NCBI GenBank assembly: GCA_964413365.1
Contig: CAYPRM010000019.1
Location: 1 to 25,265 of the forward strand
Source of the DNA: RGIG4608 sp964413365
GTDB lineage: Bacteria; Bacillota; Clostridia; Oscillospirales; CAG-272
Reading direction: 5' to 3'
DNA length: 25,265 nt
In this document: one piece after another, positions 1-7,191 of the stretch
Layout: the number at the start of each line of letters is the position of its first letter
How positions within the stretch are numbered: position 1 is the first letter of the stretch
The notes under the pieces: model-generated
What the model was told of the DNA's origin: nothing
The model's input: only the letters and a program-made list of their open reading frames with translations
The model's database searches: none
Made by a program: the position numbers and the translations under genes

Positions 1-1
1 T

Positions 2-78
2 GGCGGGATAGCTCAGTTGGCTAGAGCAATCGGTTCATACCCGATAGGTCATGGGTTCAAGTCCAATTCCCGCTACCA
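2..78 (+). tRNA. tRNA-Met (CAT), elongator type
   Basis: Complete cloverleaf with the CCA tail encoded. The acceptor stem GGCGGGA pairs with TCCCGCT, with a G-U closing pair. The anticodon loop TTCATAC at 34-40 puts the anticodon CAT at 36-38. The T loop is TTCAAGT, and the T stem has one G-A mismatch. It lacks the C1-A72 mismatch and the GGG/CCC anticodon stem of initiator tRNA and resembles the Bacillus elongator tRNA-Met, so I call it elongator Met. A tRNA-Ile2 read through lysidine-modified CAT is less likely. It lies 2 nt before tRNA-Glu, so the two are surely co-transcribed. The promoter is outside the window. Confidence 0.93.
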
Positions 79-80
79 AG

Positions 81-155
81 GGCCCGTTGGTCAAGCGGCT
101 AAGACACGGCCCTTTCACGGCTGTAACATGGGTTCGATTCCCGTACGGGTCACCA
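81..155 (+). tRNA. tRNA-Glu (TTC)
   Basis: Complete cloverleaf with encoded CCA. The acceptor stem GGCCCGT (81-87) pairs with ACGGGTC. The anticodon stem is 107-111 with 119-123, and the loop CTTTCAC gives anticodon TTC at 114-116. The T arm contains GGGTTCGATTCCC. It is the last gene of the tRNA transcript and is followed at once by a strong terminator. Confidence 0.96.
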
Positions 156-158
156 GTG

Positions 159-192
159 AAAAAAAGAGGAGTTCAAGCACTCCTCTTTTTTT
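159..192 (+). terminator. Rho-independent terminator of the tRNA transcript
   Basis: The 8-bp stem AGAGGAGT/ACTCCTCT (165-172 with 179-186) has a 6-nt loop, is flanked by an A run, and is followed by seven T. It lies 3 nt after the CCA of tRNA-Glu. Confidence 0.93.
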
Positions 193-277
193 CTGCCTTT
201 TTGAGGTCTTGAGACGTGATGCCCCCCGCGGCTTGTGAAAATCGCACAGCCACGAATAAAAAAGCCTCACCCCCCTC

Positions 278-351
278 GTTCGCACAGCGAACATATATGT
301 CGCCTTCGGCTAATGATGTTAGCACTTCGTGCTAATGATGTTGCTTCGCAA
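278..351 (+). repeat. Hairpin-array repeat, copy A
   Basis: Four short hairpins in a row are separated by ATATATGT or AATGATG linkers: GTTCGC-ACA-GCGAAC (278-292), GCC-TTC-GGC (302-310), AGCAC-TTC-GTGCT (321-333) and TTGC-TTC-GCAA (341-351). A C-rich lead (CCCCCTC) precedes it. Near-identical or partly shuffled copies occur at 2715, 5546, 14940 and, inverted, at 20334. The rest of 193-453 holds no ORF with a ribosome binding site and no other structure that I can support. Confidence 0.88.
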
Positions 352-453
352 TGATTGCGGAAATGGCGCCGAGAAACACCTGTGCGAGCAACGCGAGTGT
401 TGGGGTTCGCGGCTACGGAACGGCTGCCGGAGCTATAAAGCAATAAAAGCATC

Positions 454-483
454 AAAAAGCCACCCCGATGGGGTGGCTTTTTG
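454..483 (-). terminator. Terminator of the eda-kdgK operon (bidirectional)
   Basis: The perfect stem AAAAAGCCACCCC/GGGGTGGCTTTTT encloses a 3-nt loop (GAT). Read on the minus strand it lies 18 nt after the kdgK stop and ends in a T run. It is symmetric and could also stop plus-strand transcripts. Confidence 0.92.
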
Positions 484-500
484 ATATATAGATATAAAAA

Positions 501-1523
501 TTATCTTACAACTCGTCCCGAGCCATCGCCGCCTGCAAGCTGCATTACCTCTGCAACGCTCACCTGATTGAAGTCGCCCTCAATGGTGTGCTTGAGGCAG
601 GAAGCCGCAACCGCAAAGTTAATGGTGGACTGGGGATCCATCTCGCTAAGGCACGCATAGATAAGTCCGCCGCCGAAGCTGTCGCCGCCGCCCACGCGGT
701 CAACGATATGGATGGGATATGTACGGCTGAAGTAGTAATCGTTGCCGTCATAGAGCATTGCCGCCCAGTTATTGTCGTTTGCGGTGATGGAGGAGCGGAG
801 AGTGATCGCTACCTTGTCGCATCCGAAGCGGTCTGCGATCTGCTTTGCGACGCTCTTGTAGCCCTCATGATTTACCTTGCCGCTCGTAACGTCGGTATTC
901 TCAGCCTTGATTCCAAAGACGTCGCCTGCGTCCTCCTCGTTTGCGATGCAAACGTTGATGTAGGGCATAAGCTCACCCATTACCTTGCCGGCCTTCTCTC
1001 TTGTCCAGAGCTTCTTACGGTAGTTGAGGTCGCAGGAAACGGTGATTCCTCTTGCCTTAGCCGCCTTGCAGGCCTCAAGGCAGATCTCTGCTACGTTATC
1101 TCCGAGAGCGGGAGTGATACCCGTGAAGTGGAACCAATCCGCGCCGTCAAATATCTTATCCCAATCGAAGTCAGCAGTAGTTGCCTGTGCGATCGACGAG
1201 CCTGCACGGTCGTAAATGACCTTGGAGGGACGCTGAGAAGCACCCTTCTCAAGGAAGTAGATGCCGACTCTGTCGCCACCGCGAGCGATGAACTGCGTAT
1301 CAACGCCGTATCTTCTGAGCGCATTGACGCCCGCCTGACCGATGTCGTGTGTGGGGAGCTTGGAAACGAAAGCCGCGCTCATTCCGTAATTTGCAAGCGA
1401 AACTGCTACGTTTGCCTCACCGCCACCGTAGGTTGCGCCGTAGGTTTCAGCCTGTACAAATCTGTAATAGCCCTCGGGAGCGAGGCGGAGCATGATCTCT
1501 CCGAATGTGATGATCCTTTTCAT
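501..1523 (-). CDS. kdgK: 2-keto-3-deoxygluconate kinase (PfkB family)
   Basis: This 340-residue cytosolic sugar kinase should phosphorylate 2-keto-3-deoxygluconate to KDPG with ATP, in hexuronate or Entner-Doudoroff catabolism. Visible PfkB features are the N-terminal strand with a substrate-side GGGEANVA motif (about residues 33-40), the N-E-E triplet near 195-197, and the C-terminal anion-hole motif VGGGDSFGGG (277-286) with the likely catalytic base D281. This is a Gly-rich version of the usual DTTGAGDAF. I chose the ATG at 1521-1523 because AAAGGA lies about 10 nt upstream. The longer frame would need a TTG start (1545-1547) lying upstream of that ribosome binding site. It lies 41 nt downstream of eda, whose aldolase consumes the product, which strongly supports the KDG assignment over ribokinase or fructokinase. 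Confidence 0.9.
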   Translation of the reverse strand: MKRIITFGEIMLRLAPEGYYRFVQAETYGATYGGGEANVAVSLANYGMSAAFVSKLPTHDIGQAGVNALRRYGVDTQFIARGGDRVGIYFLEKGASQRPSKVIYDRAGSSIAQATTADFDWDKIFDGADWFHFTGITPALGDNVAEICLEACKAAKARGITVSCDLNYRKKLWTREKAGKVMGELMPYINVCIANEEDAGDVFGIKAENTDVTSGKVNHEGYKSVAKQIADRFGCDKVAITLRSSITANDNNWAAMLYDGNDYYFSRTYPIHIVDRVGGGDSFGGGLIYACLSEMDPQSTINFAVAASCLKHTIEGDFNQVSVAEVMQLAGGDGSGRVVR

Positions 1524-1564
1524 TTTCTTTTTCCTTTCAAATCTCAATTTTTATATTTCGGGAA

Positions 1565-2521
1565 TTATTGAACGAGGTGGAATGCGAAGCCGCCGATCTC
1601 GTCTGCAAGGTAGATGAAATTCATCCTGCCGTTTGCATCGAAGCGTGCGGTCGAGTGGTCGAGCTTAACACCGCGGCGCTCGAGATGATATACCGCGCGC
1701 TCAACGCTGTTGGTCTGGATCCCGACATGACCGTGCGTGCCCTTACCGGGGGTGTGCATGATCTCAATATCGGTAGCAGCAAAGGTGGAGGAATTGCCGA
1801 CCTTCTTTGCGAGTCCGAAAACGCTCTCAATAGCGTCTGCGTCCGCACCTGCCGCCTCCTTGCTGACCTCGTTGATAGCCATGTGCTTGAACTTGAAACC
1901 GAGCATGGTGTCAACAGCCTGACGGACGAGCCTCTTGATGCCGTCAAAATCGCCCGCGTTGATGAGATCCGCCTTGACCATCCAGCTGCCGCCACAGCAG
2001 AGGATCTTGCCGAAGGAGAGATAATCGTTGACGTTGGCAGGGCCTATACCGCCCGTGGGCATAAATGTTACCGCACCGTAGGGAGCGCTCATTGCCTTGA
2101 TCATATTGATTCCGCCCGACTGCTCAGCAGGGAAGAATTTTACGGTCTTAAGTCCCATGGAGAGAGCCTGCTCGATTCCCGTGGGATTGTTGATGCCGGG
2201 GACAATGGGAACGCCCTTGCTCTGGCAGTACGCAACGACCTCGGGATTGAAGCCGGGGCTTACGATGAACTTGGAGCCTGCCGCGATCGCGTCATCGACC
2301 TGTGCGGTGGTGAGGACAGTGCCCGCACCGACGATCATATCGGGATATTCCCTCGTGATAGCCGCGATGGCATCCTTGGCAGCCGCAGTTCTGAATGTGA
2401 TCTCCGCGCAGGGAAGTCCGCCCTCGCAAAGAGCTCCTGCGAGCGGAAGCGCATCCTCGACCCTGTCGATCTTGATCACGGGGACTATGCCTATAAGTGA
2501 TAATTCCTTTAAAACATCCAT
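1565..2521 (-). CDS. eda: KDPG/KHG aldolase fused to a C-terminal VOC-like domain
   Basis: Residues 1-205 are a class I KDPG aldolase, which splits 2-keto-3-deoxy-6-phosphogluconate into pyruvate and glyceraldehyde-3-phosphate. The catalytic Glu is E40 in EITFRT, and the Schiff-base lysine is K128 in KFFPAE. GAGTVL (65-70), SPGFNP and PTGGI phosphate-binding motifs are present. Stand-alone Eda is about 205-215 residues, but this protein has 318. Residues 211-318 resemble one VOC (glyoxalase/bleomycin-resistance) module with possible metal ligands H213, E253, H265 and H315, the last replacing the usual Glu. The start ATG follows AGAGGAG by about 10 nt; the longer frame to 2554 lacks such a site. 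It is the first gene of the eda-kdgK operon, with a promoter at 2607-2634. The aldolase call is firm, but the tail's role is unknown. Confidence 0.93.
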   Translation of the reverse strand: MDVLKELSLIGIVPVIKIDRVEDALPLAGALCEGGLPCAEITFRTAAAKDAIAAITREYPDMIVGAGTVLTTAQVDDAIAAGSKFIVSPGFNPEVVAYCQSKGVPIVPGINNPTGIEQALSMGLKTVKFFPAEQSGGINMIKAMSAPYGAVTFMPTGGIGPANVNDYLSFGKILCCGGSWMVKADLINAGDFDGIKRLVRQAVDTMLGFKFKHMAINEVSKEAAGADADAIESVFGLAKKVGNSSTFAATDIEIMHTPGKGTHGHVGIQTNSVERAVYHLERRGVKLDHSTARFDANGRMNFIYLADEIGGFAFHLVQ

Positions 2522-2562
2522 TTTTCTGTCTCCTCTTGCCCGTTCGGGCGTCATTTTTTTGT

Positions 2563-2594
2563 ACGGATGTGCCTTTTTTCAAAAAAGCGCATCC
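2563..2594 (-). promoter_or_regulatory. Inverted repeat in the eda 5' leader
   Basis: On the plus strand GATGTGCCTTTTTT, a short loop and AAAAAAGCGCATC form an imperfect hairpin with about 12 pairs. It lies between the predicted transcription start (near 2600) and the eda ribosome binding site (near 2533). It could be an attenuator-like or stability element, but its T run is inside the stem, so it is not a standard terminator. Confidence 0.4.
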
Positions 2595-2606
2595 TGTCTC
2601 AATTAT

Positions 2607-2634
2607 ATTTTAACATATTTAGACCAAAAGTCAA
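2607..2634 (-). promoter_or_regulatory. Sigma-A-type promoter of eda-kdgK
   Basis: On the minus strand, TTGACT (-35, 2629-2634), a 16-nt spacer and TAAAAT (-10, 2607-2612). A TATAAT overlaps just downstream (2602-2607) as an alternative -10. The predicted leader is about 80 nt. Confidence 0.72.
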
Positions 2635-2714
2635 TAGCTTTTCCGTATTTTTTGGTATGTTATAATATTAACGAAATCATAATGGCGAATATTGGACACG
2701 GTGGCATATCCCCC

Positions 2715-2756
2715 GTTCGCACAGTGAACATATCGAGTTGCGAAGCAACATATCGA
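2715..2756 (+). repeat. Hairpin-array repeat, copy B (short)
   Basis: A reduced copy: the C-rich lead CCCC, GTTCGC-ACA-GTGAAC (2715-2729), the linker ATATCGAG, the hairpin TTGC-GAA-GCAA (2738-2748) and the linker CATATCGA. The last module has the loop complemented (GAA instead of TTC), as if inserted in the other orientation. It sits between the divergent eda and wzy-like genes. The remaining 2757-2841 shows no gene. Confidence 0.7.
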
Positions 2757-2841
2757 CCTGCAAATAAACGGGCAGCACCGCACCAAACCCCCATTACAAC
2801 CCTCAAAAATAGCACAAACCCCGTATGAACCACACCCCATC

Positions 2842-2870
2842 TTGACAAAATCCGCGCGCGGTGGTATAAT
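2842..2870 (+). promoter_or_regulatory. Perfect-consensus sigma-A promoter
   Basis: TTGACA (2842-2847), a 17-nt spacer and TATAAT (2865-2870), with every base matching consensus. It predicts transcription from about 2877 and a leader of about 64 nt for the gene at 2941. It also shows that the longer reading frame starting with TTG at 2842 cannot be the true start, because that codon is part of the -35 element. Confidence 0.9.
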
Positions 2871-2940
2871 TACGGTATCCTGCCCACAGAAAACGGCGTG
2901 GGCAAAGGCAAAAAACATTAACAGACTTTGGGAAACGGTT

Positions 2941-4341
2941 ATGAAAAAATTGAAAATATCCACAGAATTTTTCAGCGGACGGGTATATCTGCTCGCAATG
3001 ACGGCACTCCTGCTCGTTGGGTACATCGCAAAGATCGAAGCGTACACGGCGGCACTGAATATGCTCATCGTCGCCTTCGCGCTCGTGTATTCCGCCTCGG
3101 TGCGTCCGCTCATCTTCTTCGTGCTCACGTTCTTCTACCAGATAACAGTAACAAATTCACCGACGCTCCCCAACCCGAGCGACAACTATTTCACGGGGAT
3201 CCGTCCCTACCTGCTCGTCGTGGGTGCGGTAGTTCTTATCGTTTCGGTATTCGTCTACATCTTCAGATACGGGCTTCTGACGAAAAAGAATTTTCTTAAG
3301 ATCCCCCTCTTTGTCCCGACGATGGTCCTGACGCTCGGACTGCTCGCAAACGGGCTTTTCAGCGAGAATTACACCATTTCGAGCCTGCTCTGGGGCATGG
3401 CACTGGTAGTTACGTACACGGTACTGTTCCTGCTTTTCTACCTCGGACTGTCGGACGAGGATGCGAGCGATACGGTCGATTGGTTCACCGACGTTACGCT
3501 CCTGCTCTCGCTGATAATGCTCGTTCAGTTTGCAGGAATATTGCTCTCGGGCGATTATATAAACGACTCGGGCGTGGTGAACAGAGGCGCAATGGCACTC
3601 GGAATCGGAGGGCCTAACGAGATCGGCTTCCACCTCTCAATGCTCATTCCAATGAATTTCTACGGATTTATGAAGGGCAAGCGTCCGTATCTCTCACTCA
3701 CCGCGGCGTTCCTCGTCTACGGTGCAACGCTGATGAGCACATCAAGAAATTCCGTCCTCGTCGGAAGTGCCTATTTCGTGCTCTGCGTGGTGCTCTCGAT
3801 GATATTCGGCGACAGAAAGCGTGCTGCAAGGCGAATAATTCCCGCCTGTGCCGCCGTCTGCGTTGCTTTGCTCGCGATCCTGCACGAGCCTGTGATGAAG
3901 ATAGTCGAGCATTACCTCGAGCGTGGAATGGGCGACTCGGGAAGGTTCGGGATCTGGGAGAGATGCTTTGAGATATTTACGGAAAATCCCGTTTTCGGCG
4001 TCGGATTTTTCGGACTCGAGGTCGGACTCGGCGGAGGACTTATCACCTCGATCGTACCCGAATTTGCACATAATACGGTCTTTGAGCTACTCGCGGTAAC
4101 AGGGCTTTTCGGAACGGCGTGCTATGCGTTCTACCGCTTCTGCACAGTCAAATACCTGCTCTATAAGCCCACGCTCGACAGAATGATGCTCCTGCTCGGT
4201 GCGTCAATGCTCCTTAGCGAAAGTATGCTTGATAATTACGTTTTTCATATCTTCTCGGGCTTCTATTATACCGCCGCGATCACTATCGCCACATTGCTCT
4301 GCGAGAAGCGCAGGCAGGATAACGAGTTGATCAATAAATAA
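2941..4341 (+). CDS. O-antigen ligase/polymerase-like membrane protein (Wzy/WaaL type)
   Basis: A 466-residue polytopic membrane protein with about ten or more hydrophobic segments. The C-terminal half has the features of the O-antigen ligase/polymerase family: an STSRNS segment near the end of a helix, then the large external loop with SGRFGIWERC and ENPVFGVGF, then AHNTVFELLAVTGLFG (the H-N-x-x-x-E-x-x-x-x-G-x-x-G signature). Members join or polymerise lipid-linked polysaccharide repeat units, here probably for capsule, exopolysaccharide or teichuronic-type polymers. No glycosyltransferases or flippase adjoin it, so the substrate cannot be inferred. The ATG at 2941 is chosen because the promoter overlaps the longer frame; the ribosome binding site (GGGAAACGG) is weak. 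It appears monocistronic, ending in a terminator. Confidence 0.8.
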   Translation: MKKLKISTEFFSGRVYLLAMTALLLVGYIAKIEAYTAALNMLIVAFALVYSASVRPLIFFVLTFFYQITVTNSPTLPNPSDNYFTGIRPYLLVVGAVVLIVSVFVYIFRYGLLTKKNFLKIPLFVPTMVLTLGLLANGLFSENYTISSLLWGMALVVTYTVLFLLFYLGLSDEDASDTVDWFTDVTLLLSLIMLVQFAGILLSGDYINDSGVVNRGAMALGIGGPNEIGFHLSMLIPMNFYGFMKGKRPYLSLTAAFLVYGATLMSTSRNSVLVGSAYFVLCVVLSMIFGDRKRAARRIIPACAAVCVALLAILHEPVMKIVEHYLERGMGDSGRFGIWERCFEIFTENPVFGVGFFGLEVGLGGGLITSIVPEFAHNTVFELLAVTGLFGTACYAFYRFCTVKYLLYKPTLDRMMLLLGASMLLSESMLDNYVFHIFSGFYYTAAITIATLLCEKRRQDNELINK

Positions 4342-4344
4342 AAT

Positions 4345-4376
4345 AAAAAAAGAACAGCCGCGGCTGTTCTTTTTAT
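4345..4376. terminator. Bidirectional terminator between wzy-like and GDPD genes
   Basis: A perfect palindrome of 28 nt centred between 4360 and 4361: A run, GAACAGCCG, CGGCTGTTC, T run. The two flanking genes converge on it, so it should serve both strands. It lies 3-35 nt after the plus-strand stop and 4 nt beyond the minus-strand stop. Confidence 0.93.
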
Positions 4377-4380
4377 TTGT

Positions 4381-5418
4381 TTACTTTTTATAGCTGTCAT
4401 AGACCTCGGCGAGCTTGTGCGGATAGTCGGTCATGATCGCGTCCGCGCCACGCTCGACCAATGTACGCATATCCTCGGTGTCGTTGATCGTCCAATAATG
4501 GACTGCAATATTGTGCTTGTGAGCATTGTTGATGATCCTCTCGGAGGAGAGGCTGATCCCGTACTGCTCCATGGGTATCTGGAAGATGCTGACGCCGTCA
4601 TCGAAGAAAACGTCAAGTCCGAGAGCGTAGAGCACGTAATACTTGACCGCGCCGCCCATCGAGGGTGAGAACATAAAGCTGTCGGGCACCTCGTCCGATG
4701 CGTCAAGACGCTTGTATTCCTCATATATCTCGTCGTGGAAGCTTGCAAATATCACGCGGTCGAAGGCGTCGTACTTCCTGACAAGGCGAAGCGCCTCATC
4801 GAGTGCGCGGAAGCCCACGTCGCCGCTCTGCTTGATCTCAAGACTGATTATCGTGTCGGGGAAATTCTTAAGAAGATCCTCAAACGTCGTCGCAAGGAAG
4901 ATCTCGCTATCCCTGCCCTCAAGTCCCTCGGGGTGATCCTCAAGGCTCGTGGGAAGGACGACATTACCGCTCTCGTCGGTGAAGAGCTTTTTTGTGCCGT
5001 CGTCGTCGTTGTCATAGCCGAAATTCACCCTCTGCGAGATGAGGTCGGCATAGCTCCAGTCGTTGACCTCGCCCGAAACGTTGGTCGTGCTGTCGAGCGT
5101 GGTGTCGTGGCAGAGAATGAGCACGCCGTCGGAGGTGAGGTTGGCGTCGGTCTCGAAAATAACGCGATCGTCAACACTGTAAGCGTTGTAGAACGCCTCG
5201 AGCGTGTTCCCGGGGAACTCGCCATCGCCGCCCCTGTGAGCAACGAGGATCGGAAGCTCGCCGTCCTTGCGCAAGGGGTTCGAGCCCTCAAAATTCTGAG
5301 GTTTCGGAATGAGTGCAAATACGGCAAACGTTACTACTATTGAGAGTATCACGGCAACTACGATAAGGGCCACCGAGCCCCTCTGAGTGCCGATCGTTCG
5401 GTTTGAGCTGTTTTTCAT
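4381..5418 (-). CDS. Membrane-anchored glycerophosphodiester phosphodiesterase
   Basis: A 345-residue protein with one N-terminal membrane segment (about 14-36) and then a GDPD domain that should lie outside the cell. Family motifs are VAHRGGDGEFPGNTLEAF starting at 59 (catalytic H61, R62), E89 and D91, HDTTLDSTTN with H104-D105, SLEIK, and the C-terminal WTIN...GADAIMTDYP. The enzyme hydrolyses glycerophosphodiesters, from lipid head groups or teichoic-acid-type glycerol phosphate, to glycerol-3-phosphate and an alcohol. A 40-residue acidic loop (about 130-170) is inserted before TTFEDLL. AAGGAG lies 8 nt before the ATG. It is divergent from the GlpA-like operon that could oxidise its product. 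The family call is firm, but the exact substrate is unknown. Confidence 0.92.
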   Translation of the reverse strand: MKNSSNRTIGTQRGSVALIVVAVILSIVVTFAVFALIPKPQNFEGSNPLRKDGELPILVAHRGGDGEFPGNTLEAFYNAYSVDDRVIFETDANLTSDGVLILCHDTTLDSTTNVSGEVNDWSYADLISQRVNFGYDNDDDGTKKLFTDESGNVVLPTSLEDHPEGLEGRDSEIFLATTFEDLLKNFPDTIISLEIKQSGDVGFRALDEALRLVRKYDAFDRVIFASFHDEIYEEYKRLDASDEVPDSFMFSPSMGGAVKYYVLYALGLDVFFDDGVSIFQIPMEQYGISLSSERIINNAHKHNIAVHYWTINDTEDMRTLVERGADAIMTDYPHKLAEVYDSYKK

Positions 5419-5462
5419 AAATATTCTCCTTTTTGGGTATTTATTTACAGTACCACAGTATC

Positions 5463-5491
5463 ATAGTAGCACAATCACGCAAAAAACGCAA
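5463..5491 (-). promoter_or_regulatory. Probable promoter of the GDPD gene
   Basis: On the minus strand, TTGCGT (-35, 5486-5491), a 17-nt spacer and TACTAT (-10, 5463-5468), about 45 nt upstream of the start. Four of six bases match consensus at each element. Confidence 0.5.
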
Positions 5492-5545
5492 GGGACTTTA
5501 CATTTTGTTTACAACTTTGCAACCGCGGCATGGCGGAACGCCCTC

Positions 5546-5619
5546 GTTCGCACAGCGAACATAGATCTTGCCTTCGGCAAATGATGTTAGCACTTCGTGC
5601 TAATGATGTTGCTTCACAA
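5546..5619 (+). repeat. Hairpin-array repeat, copy C
   Basis: The same four-module order as copy A: GTTCGC-ACA-GCGAAC (5546-5560), TTGCC-TTC-GGCAA (5568-5580, two pairs longer than in copy A), AGCAC-TTC-GTGCT (5589-5601) and TTGC-TTC-ACAA (5609-5619, one pair lost). The lead is CCCTC. It sits between the divergent GDPD and GlpA-like genes. Confidence 0.88.
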
Positions 5620-5663
5620 TGATGCACGCACTCCACGATTCACAACAAATTCAAAAAATACAC

Positions 5664-5691
5664 TTGAAATTTTCACCATATATGATATAAT
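5664..5691 (+). promoter_or_regulatory. Promoter of the GlpA-like operon
   Basis: TTGAAA (5664-5669), a 16-nt spacer and TATAAT (5686-5691). The predicted leader to the start at 5743 is about 45 nt. Confidence 0.75.
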
Positions 5692-5742
5692 TATTATATA
5701 TACTCGCTCCATTGGGGCAAAAAATGCGTTTTTGGGGGATAT

Positions 5743-7191
5743 ATGAAAAAATACGATGTTACGATAATCGGTGCAGGAGTTGTCGGCGGACTTATCGCTC
5801 GCGAGCTTATGCGCTACCGCTTGGACGTTTGCGTGCTCGAGGGAGCGGCGGACGTTGCGATGGGTGCGACGAAGGCAAACTCGGGCATCGTTCACGCAGG
5901 CTTTGACGCGCCGTGCGGCTCTCTGAAGGCAAGACTGAACGTCCGCGGCTCGGAGCTAATGGAGAGCATCACAGCTGAGCTTGGCGTCAAATACAGGCGC
6001 AACGGTTCGCTCGTGGTGGGCTTTTCAGACTCCGACAGGGCGGCGATAGAGGCACTTGTGGAGCGTGGCACAAAAAACGGCGTCCGAGGCGTGCGTCTTA
6101 TCGAGCGCGATGAGCTTACGAGGCTTGAGCCGTCGATCTCACGTGATGCCATCTGTGCACTCTATGCTCCGAGCGGTGCGATAGTTTGTCCCTACGAGCT
6201 GTGCATTGCCGCTATTGGAAACGCGATGGACAACGGCGCAGACCTGCTCTGCGATTTTAAGGTTACGGATATCTCGGGCGAGATGGGTGATTTCACTCTC
6301 CGCTCCGAGGACGGCAGGGAGGTACGCTCGTGCTTCGTCGTCAATGCGGCAGGGATGTTCTCCGACGAGATAGCGCACCTTGTTGGCGACCGCTCCTTCG
6401 ACGTCCGCGCAAGGAAGGGCGATTACATTCTCCTTGACCGCGAGTGCGGCGGAATGGTGAGCTCCACGGTCTTCCGCGTTCCAAACGAGATGGGAAAGGG
6501 AATACTCGTAACGCCCACGGTCGACGGCAATCTTCTGCTCGGTCCGACCTCTGTAAATATTGACGACAAGAACGACAGATCCACCGACGCATCGGGGCTT
6601 GCCAAAATAATGTCCTCTGCAAGTGAGACGCTGTGCGTACCCGTGCCGTTCGGCAAGTCGATAACGTCCTTCTGCGGTCTGCGCGCCTACGGGAGCACGG
6701 GGGATTTCATCATCCGCCCCTCCGCTCACGGATTTATAAGCGTTGCAGGAATCGAATCCCCCGGACTGTCCGCATCCCCCGCGATCGCGGAATACGTGGT
6801 GGAGCTTCTTGCTGCCGAGGGACTGGTGCTTGATAAAAACGAAAGCTTCAACCCGATAAGAGAGCCAAAGCACGCCTTTAGAGAGGGGAGCATCGAATAC
6901 AAGGCGTCCGTCATCGCGCGCGATCCGAGCTACGGCAGGATCATCTGCCGCTGTGAGAGCATCAGCGAGGGCGAGATACTTGACGCCATCCACTCAAATC
7001 CCAAGGCGCGCGACCTCGACGGTGTAAAGCGTCGCACGAGGGCCGGAATGGGACGCTGTCAGGGCGGATTTTGCGCGCCCTATGTAATGGAGCTTATCGC
7101 CCGCGAGAGCGGCACGGACCTCTCCGAGGTGACCAAATGCGGCGGCGAGAGCCGAATAGTGGTGGGCAGAGCCAAGGAGGATAGGATATGA
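5743..7191 (+). CDS. GlpA-like FAD-dependent oxidoreductase with C-terminal BFD-like [2Fe-2S] domain
   Basis: A 482-residue flavoprotein of the glycerol-3-phosphate dehydrogenase/DAO superfamily. The N-terminal FAD-binding Rossmann motif is IIGAGVVGG (G10, G12, G15), with E33 ending strand 2. KANSGIVHAGFDA (44-56) and the DAO-type C-terminal segment AGIESPGLSASPAIA (335-349) fit this family. Residues 400-446 form a BFD-like iron-sulfur domain with C402, C404, C439 and C444 (CxC...CxxxxC). The expected reaction is oxidation of sn-glycerol-3-phosphate to dihydroxyacetone phosphate, with electrons passed to the next gene product; other 2-hydroxy acids are possible. It overlaps the next gene by 4 nt. 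A G-rich stretch (GGGGG, 5734-5738) close to the ATG serves as a suboptimal ribosome binding site. Confidence 0.88.
   Translation: MKKYDVTIIGAGVVGGLIARELMRYRLDVCVLEGAADVAMGATKANSGIVHAGFDAPCGSLKARLNVRGSELMESITAELGVKYRRNGSLVVGFSDSDRAAIEALVERGTKNGVRGVRLIERDELTRLEPSISRDAICALYAPSGAIVCPYELCIAAIGNAMDNGADLLCDFKVTDISGEMGDFTLRSEDGREVRSCFVVNAAGMFSDEIAHLVGDRSFDVRARKGDYILLDRECGGMVSSTVFRVPNEMGKGILVTPTVDGNLLLGPTSVNIDDKNDRSTDASGLAKIMSSASETLCVPVPFGKSITSFCGLRAYGSTGDFIIRPSAHGFISVAGIESPGLSASPAIAEYVVELLAAEGLVLDKNESFNPIREPKHAFREGSIEYKASVIARDPSYGRIICRCESISEGEILDAIHSNPKARDLDGVKRRTRAGMGRCQGGFCAPYVMELIARESGTDLSEVTKCGGESRIVVGRAKEDRI

Noticed and set aside
17..238. 73-codon open frame across the tRNA genes
   Set aside because: It lies within two tRNAs and their terminator.
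278..351. Hairpin-array repeat considered as a CRISPR array or tRNA-like RNA
   Set aside because: Units are different palindromes with short fixed linkers, with no equal-length repeats, no unique spacers and no cas genes.
588..2500. Long plus-strand open frames (327 and 310 codons) opposite kdgK and eda
   Set aside because: They are antisense shadows of well-supported enzymes, lack ribosome binding sites and family motifs, and are rich in Ala, Val, Glu and Cys runs expected from reversed GC-rich codons.
2956..2964. ATATCCACA, resembling a DnaA box, near the start of the wzy-like gene
   Set aside because: It is a single occurrence inside coding sequence (codons for Ser-Thr); no cluster.
6139..6993. 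284-codon minus-strand frame opposite the GlpA-like gene
   Set aside because: It is the complement of conserved flavoprotein sequence, with no ribosome binding site and no recognisable domain.
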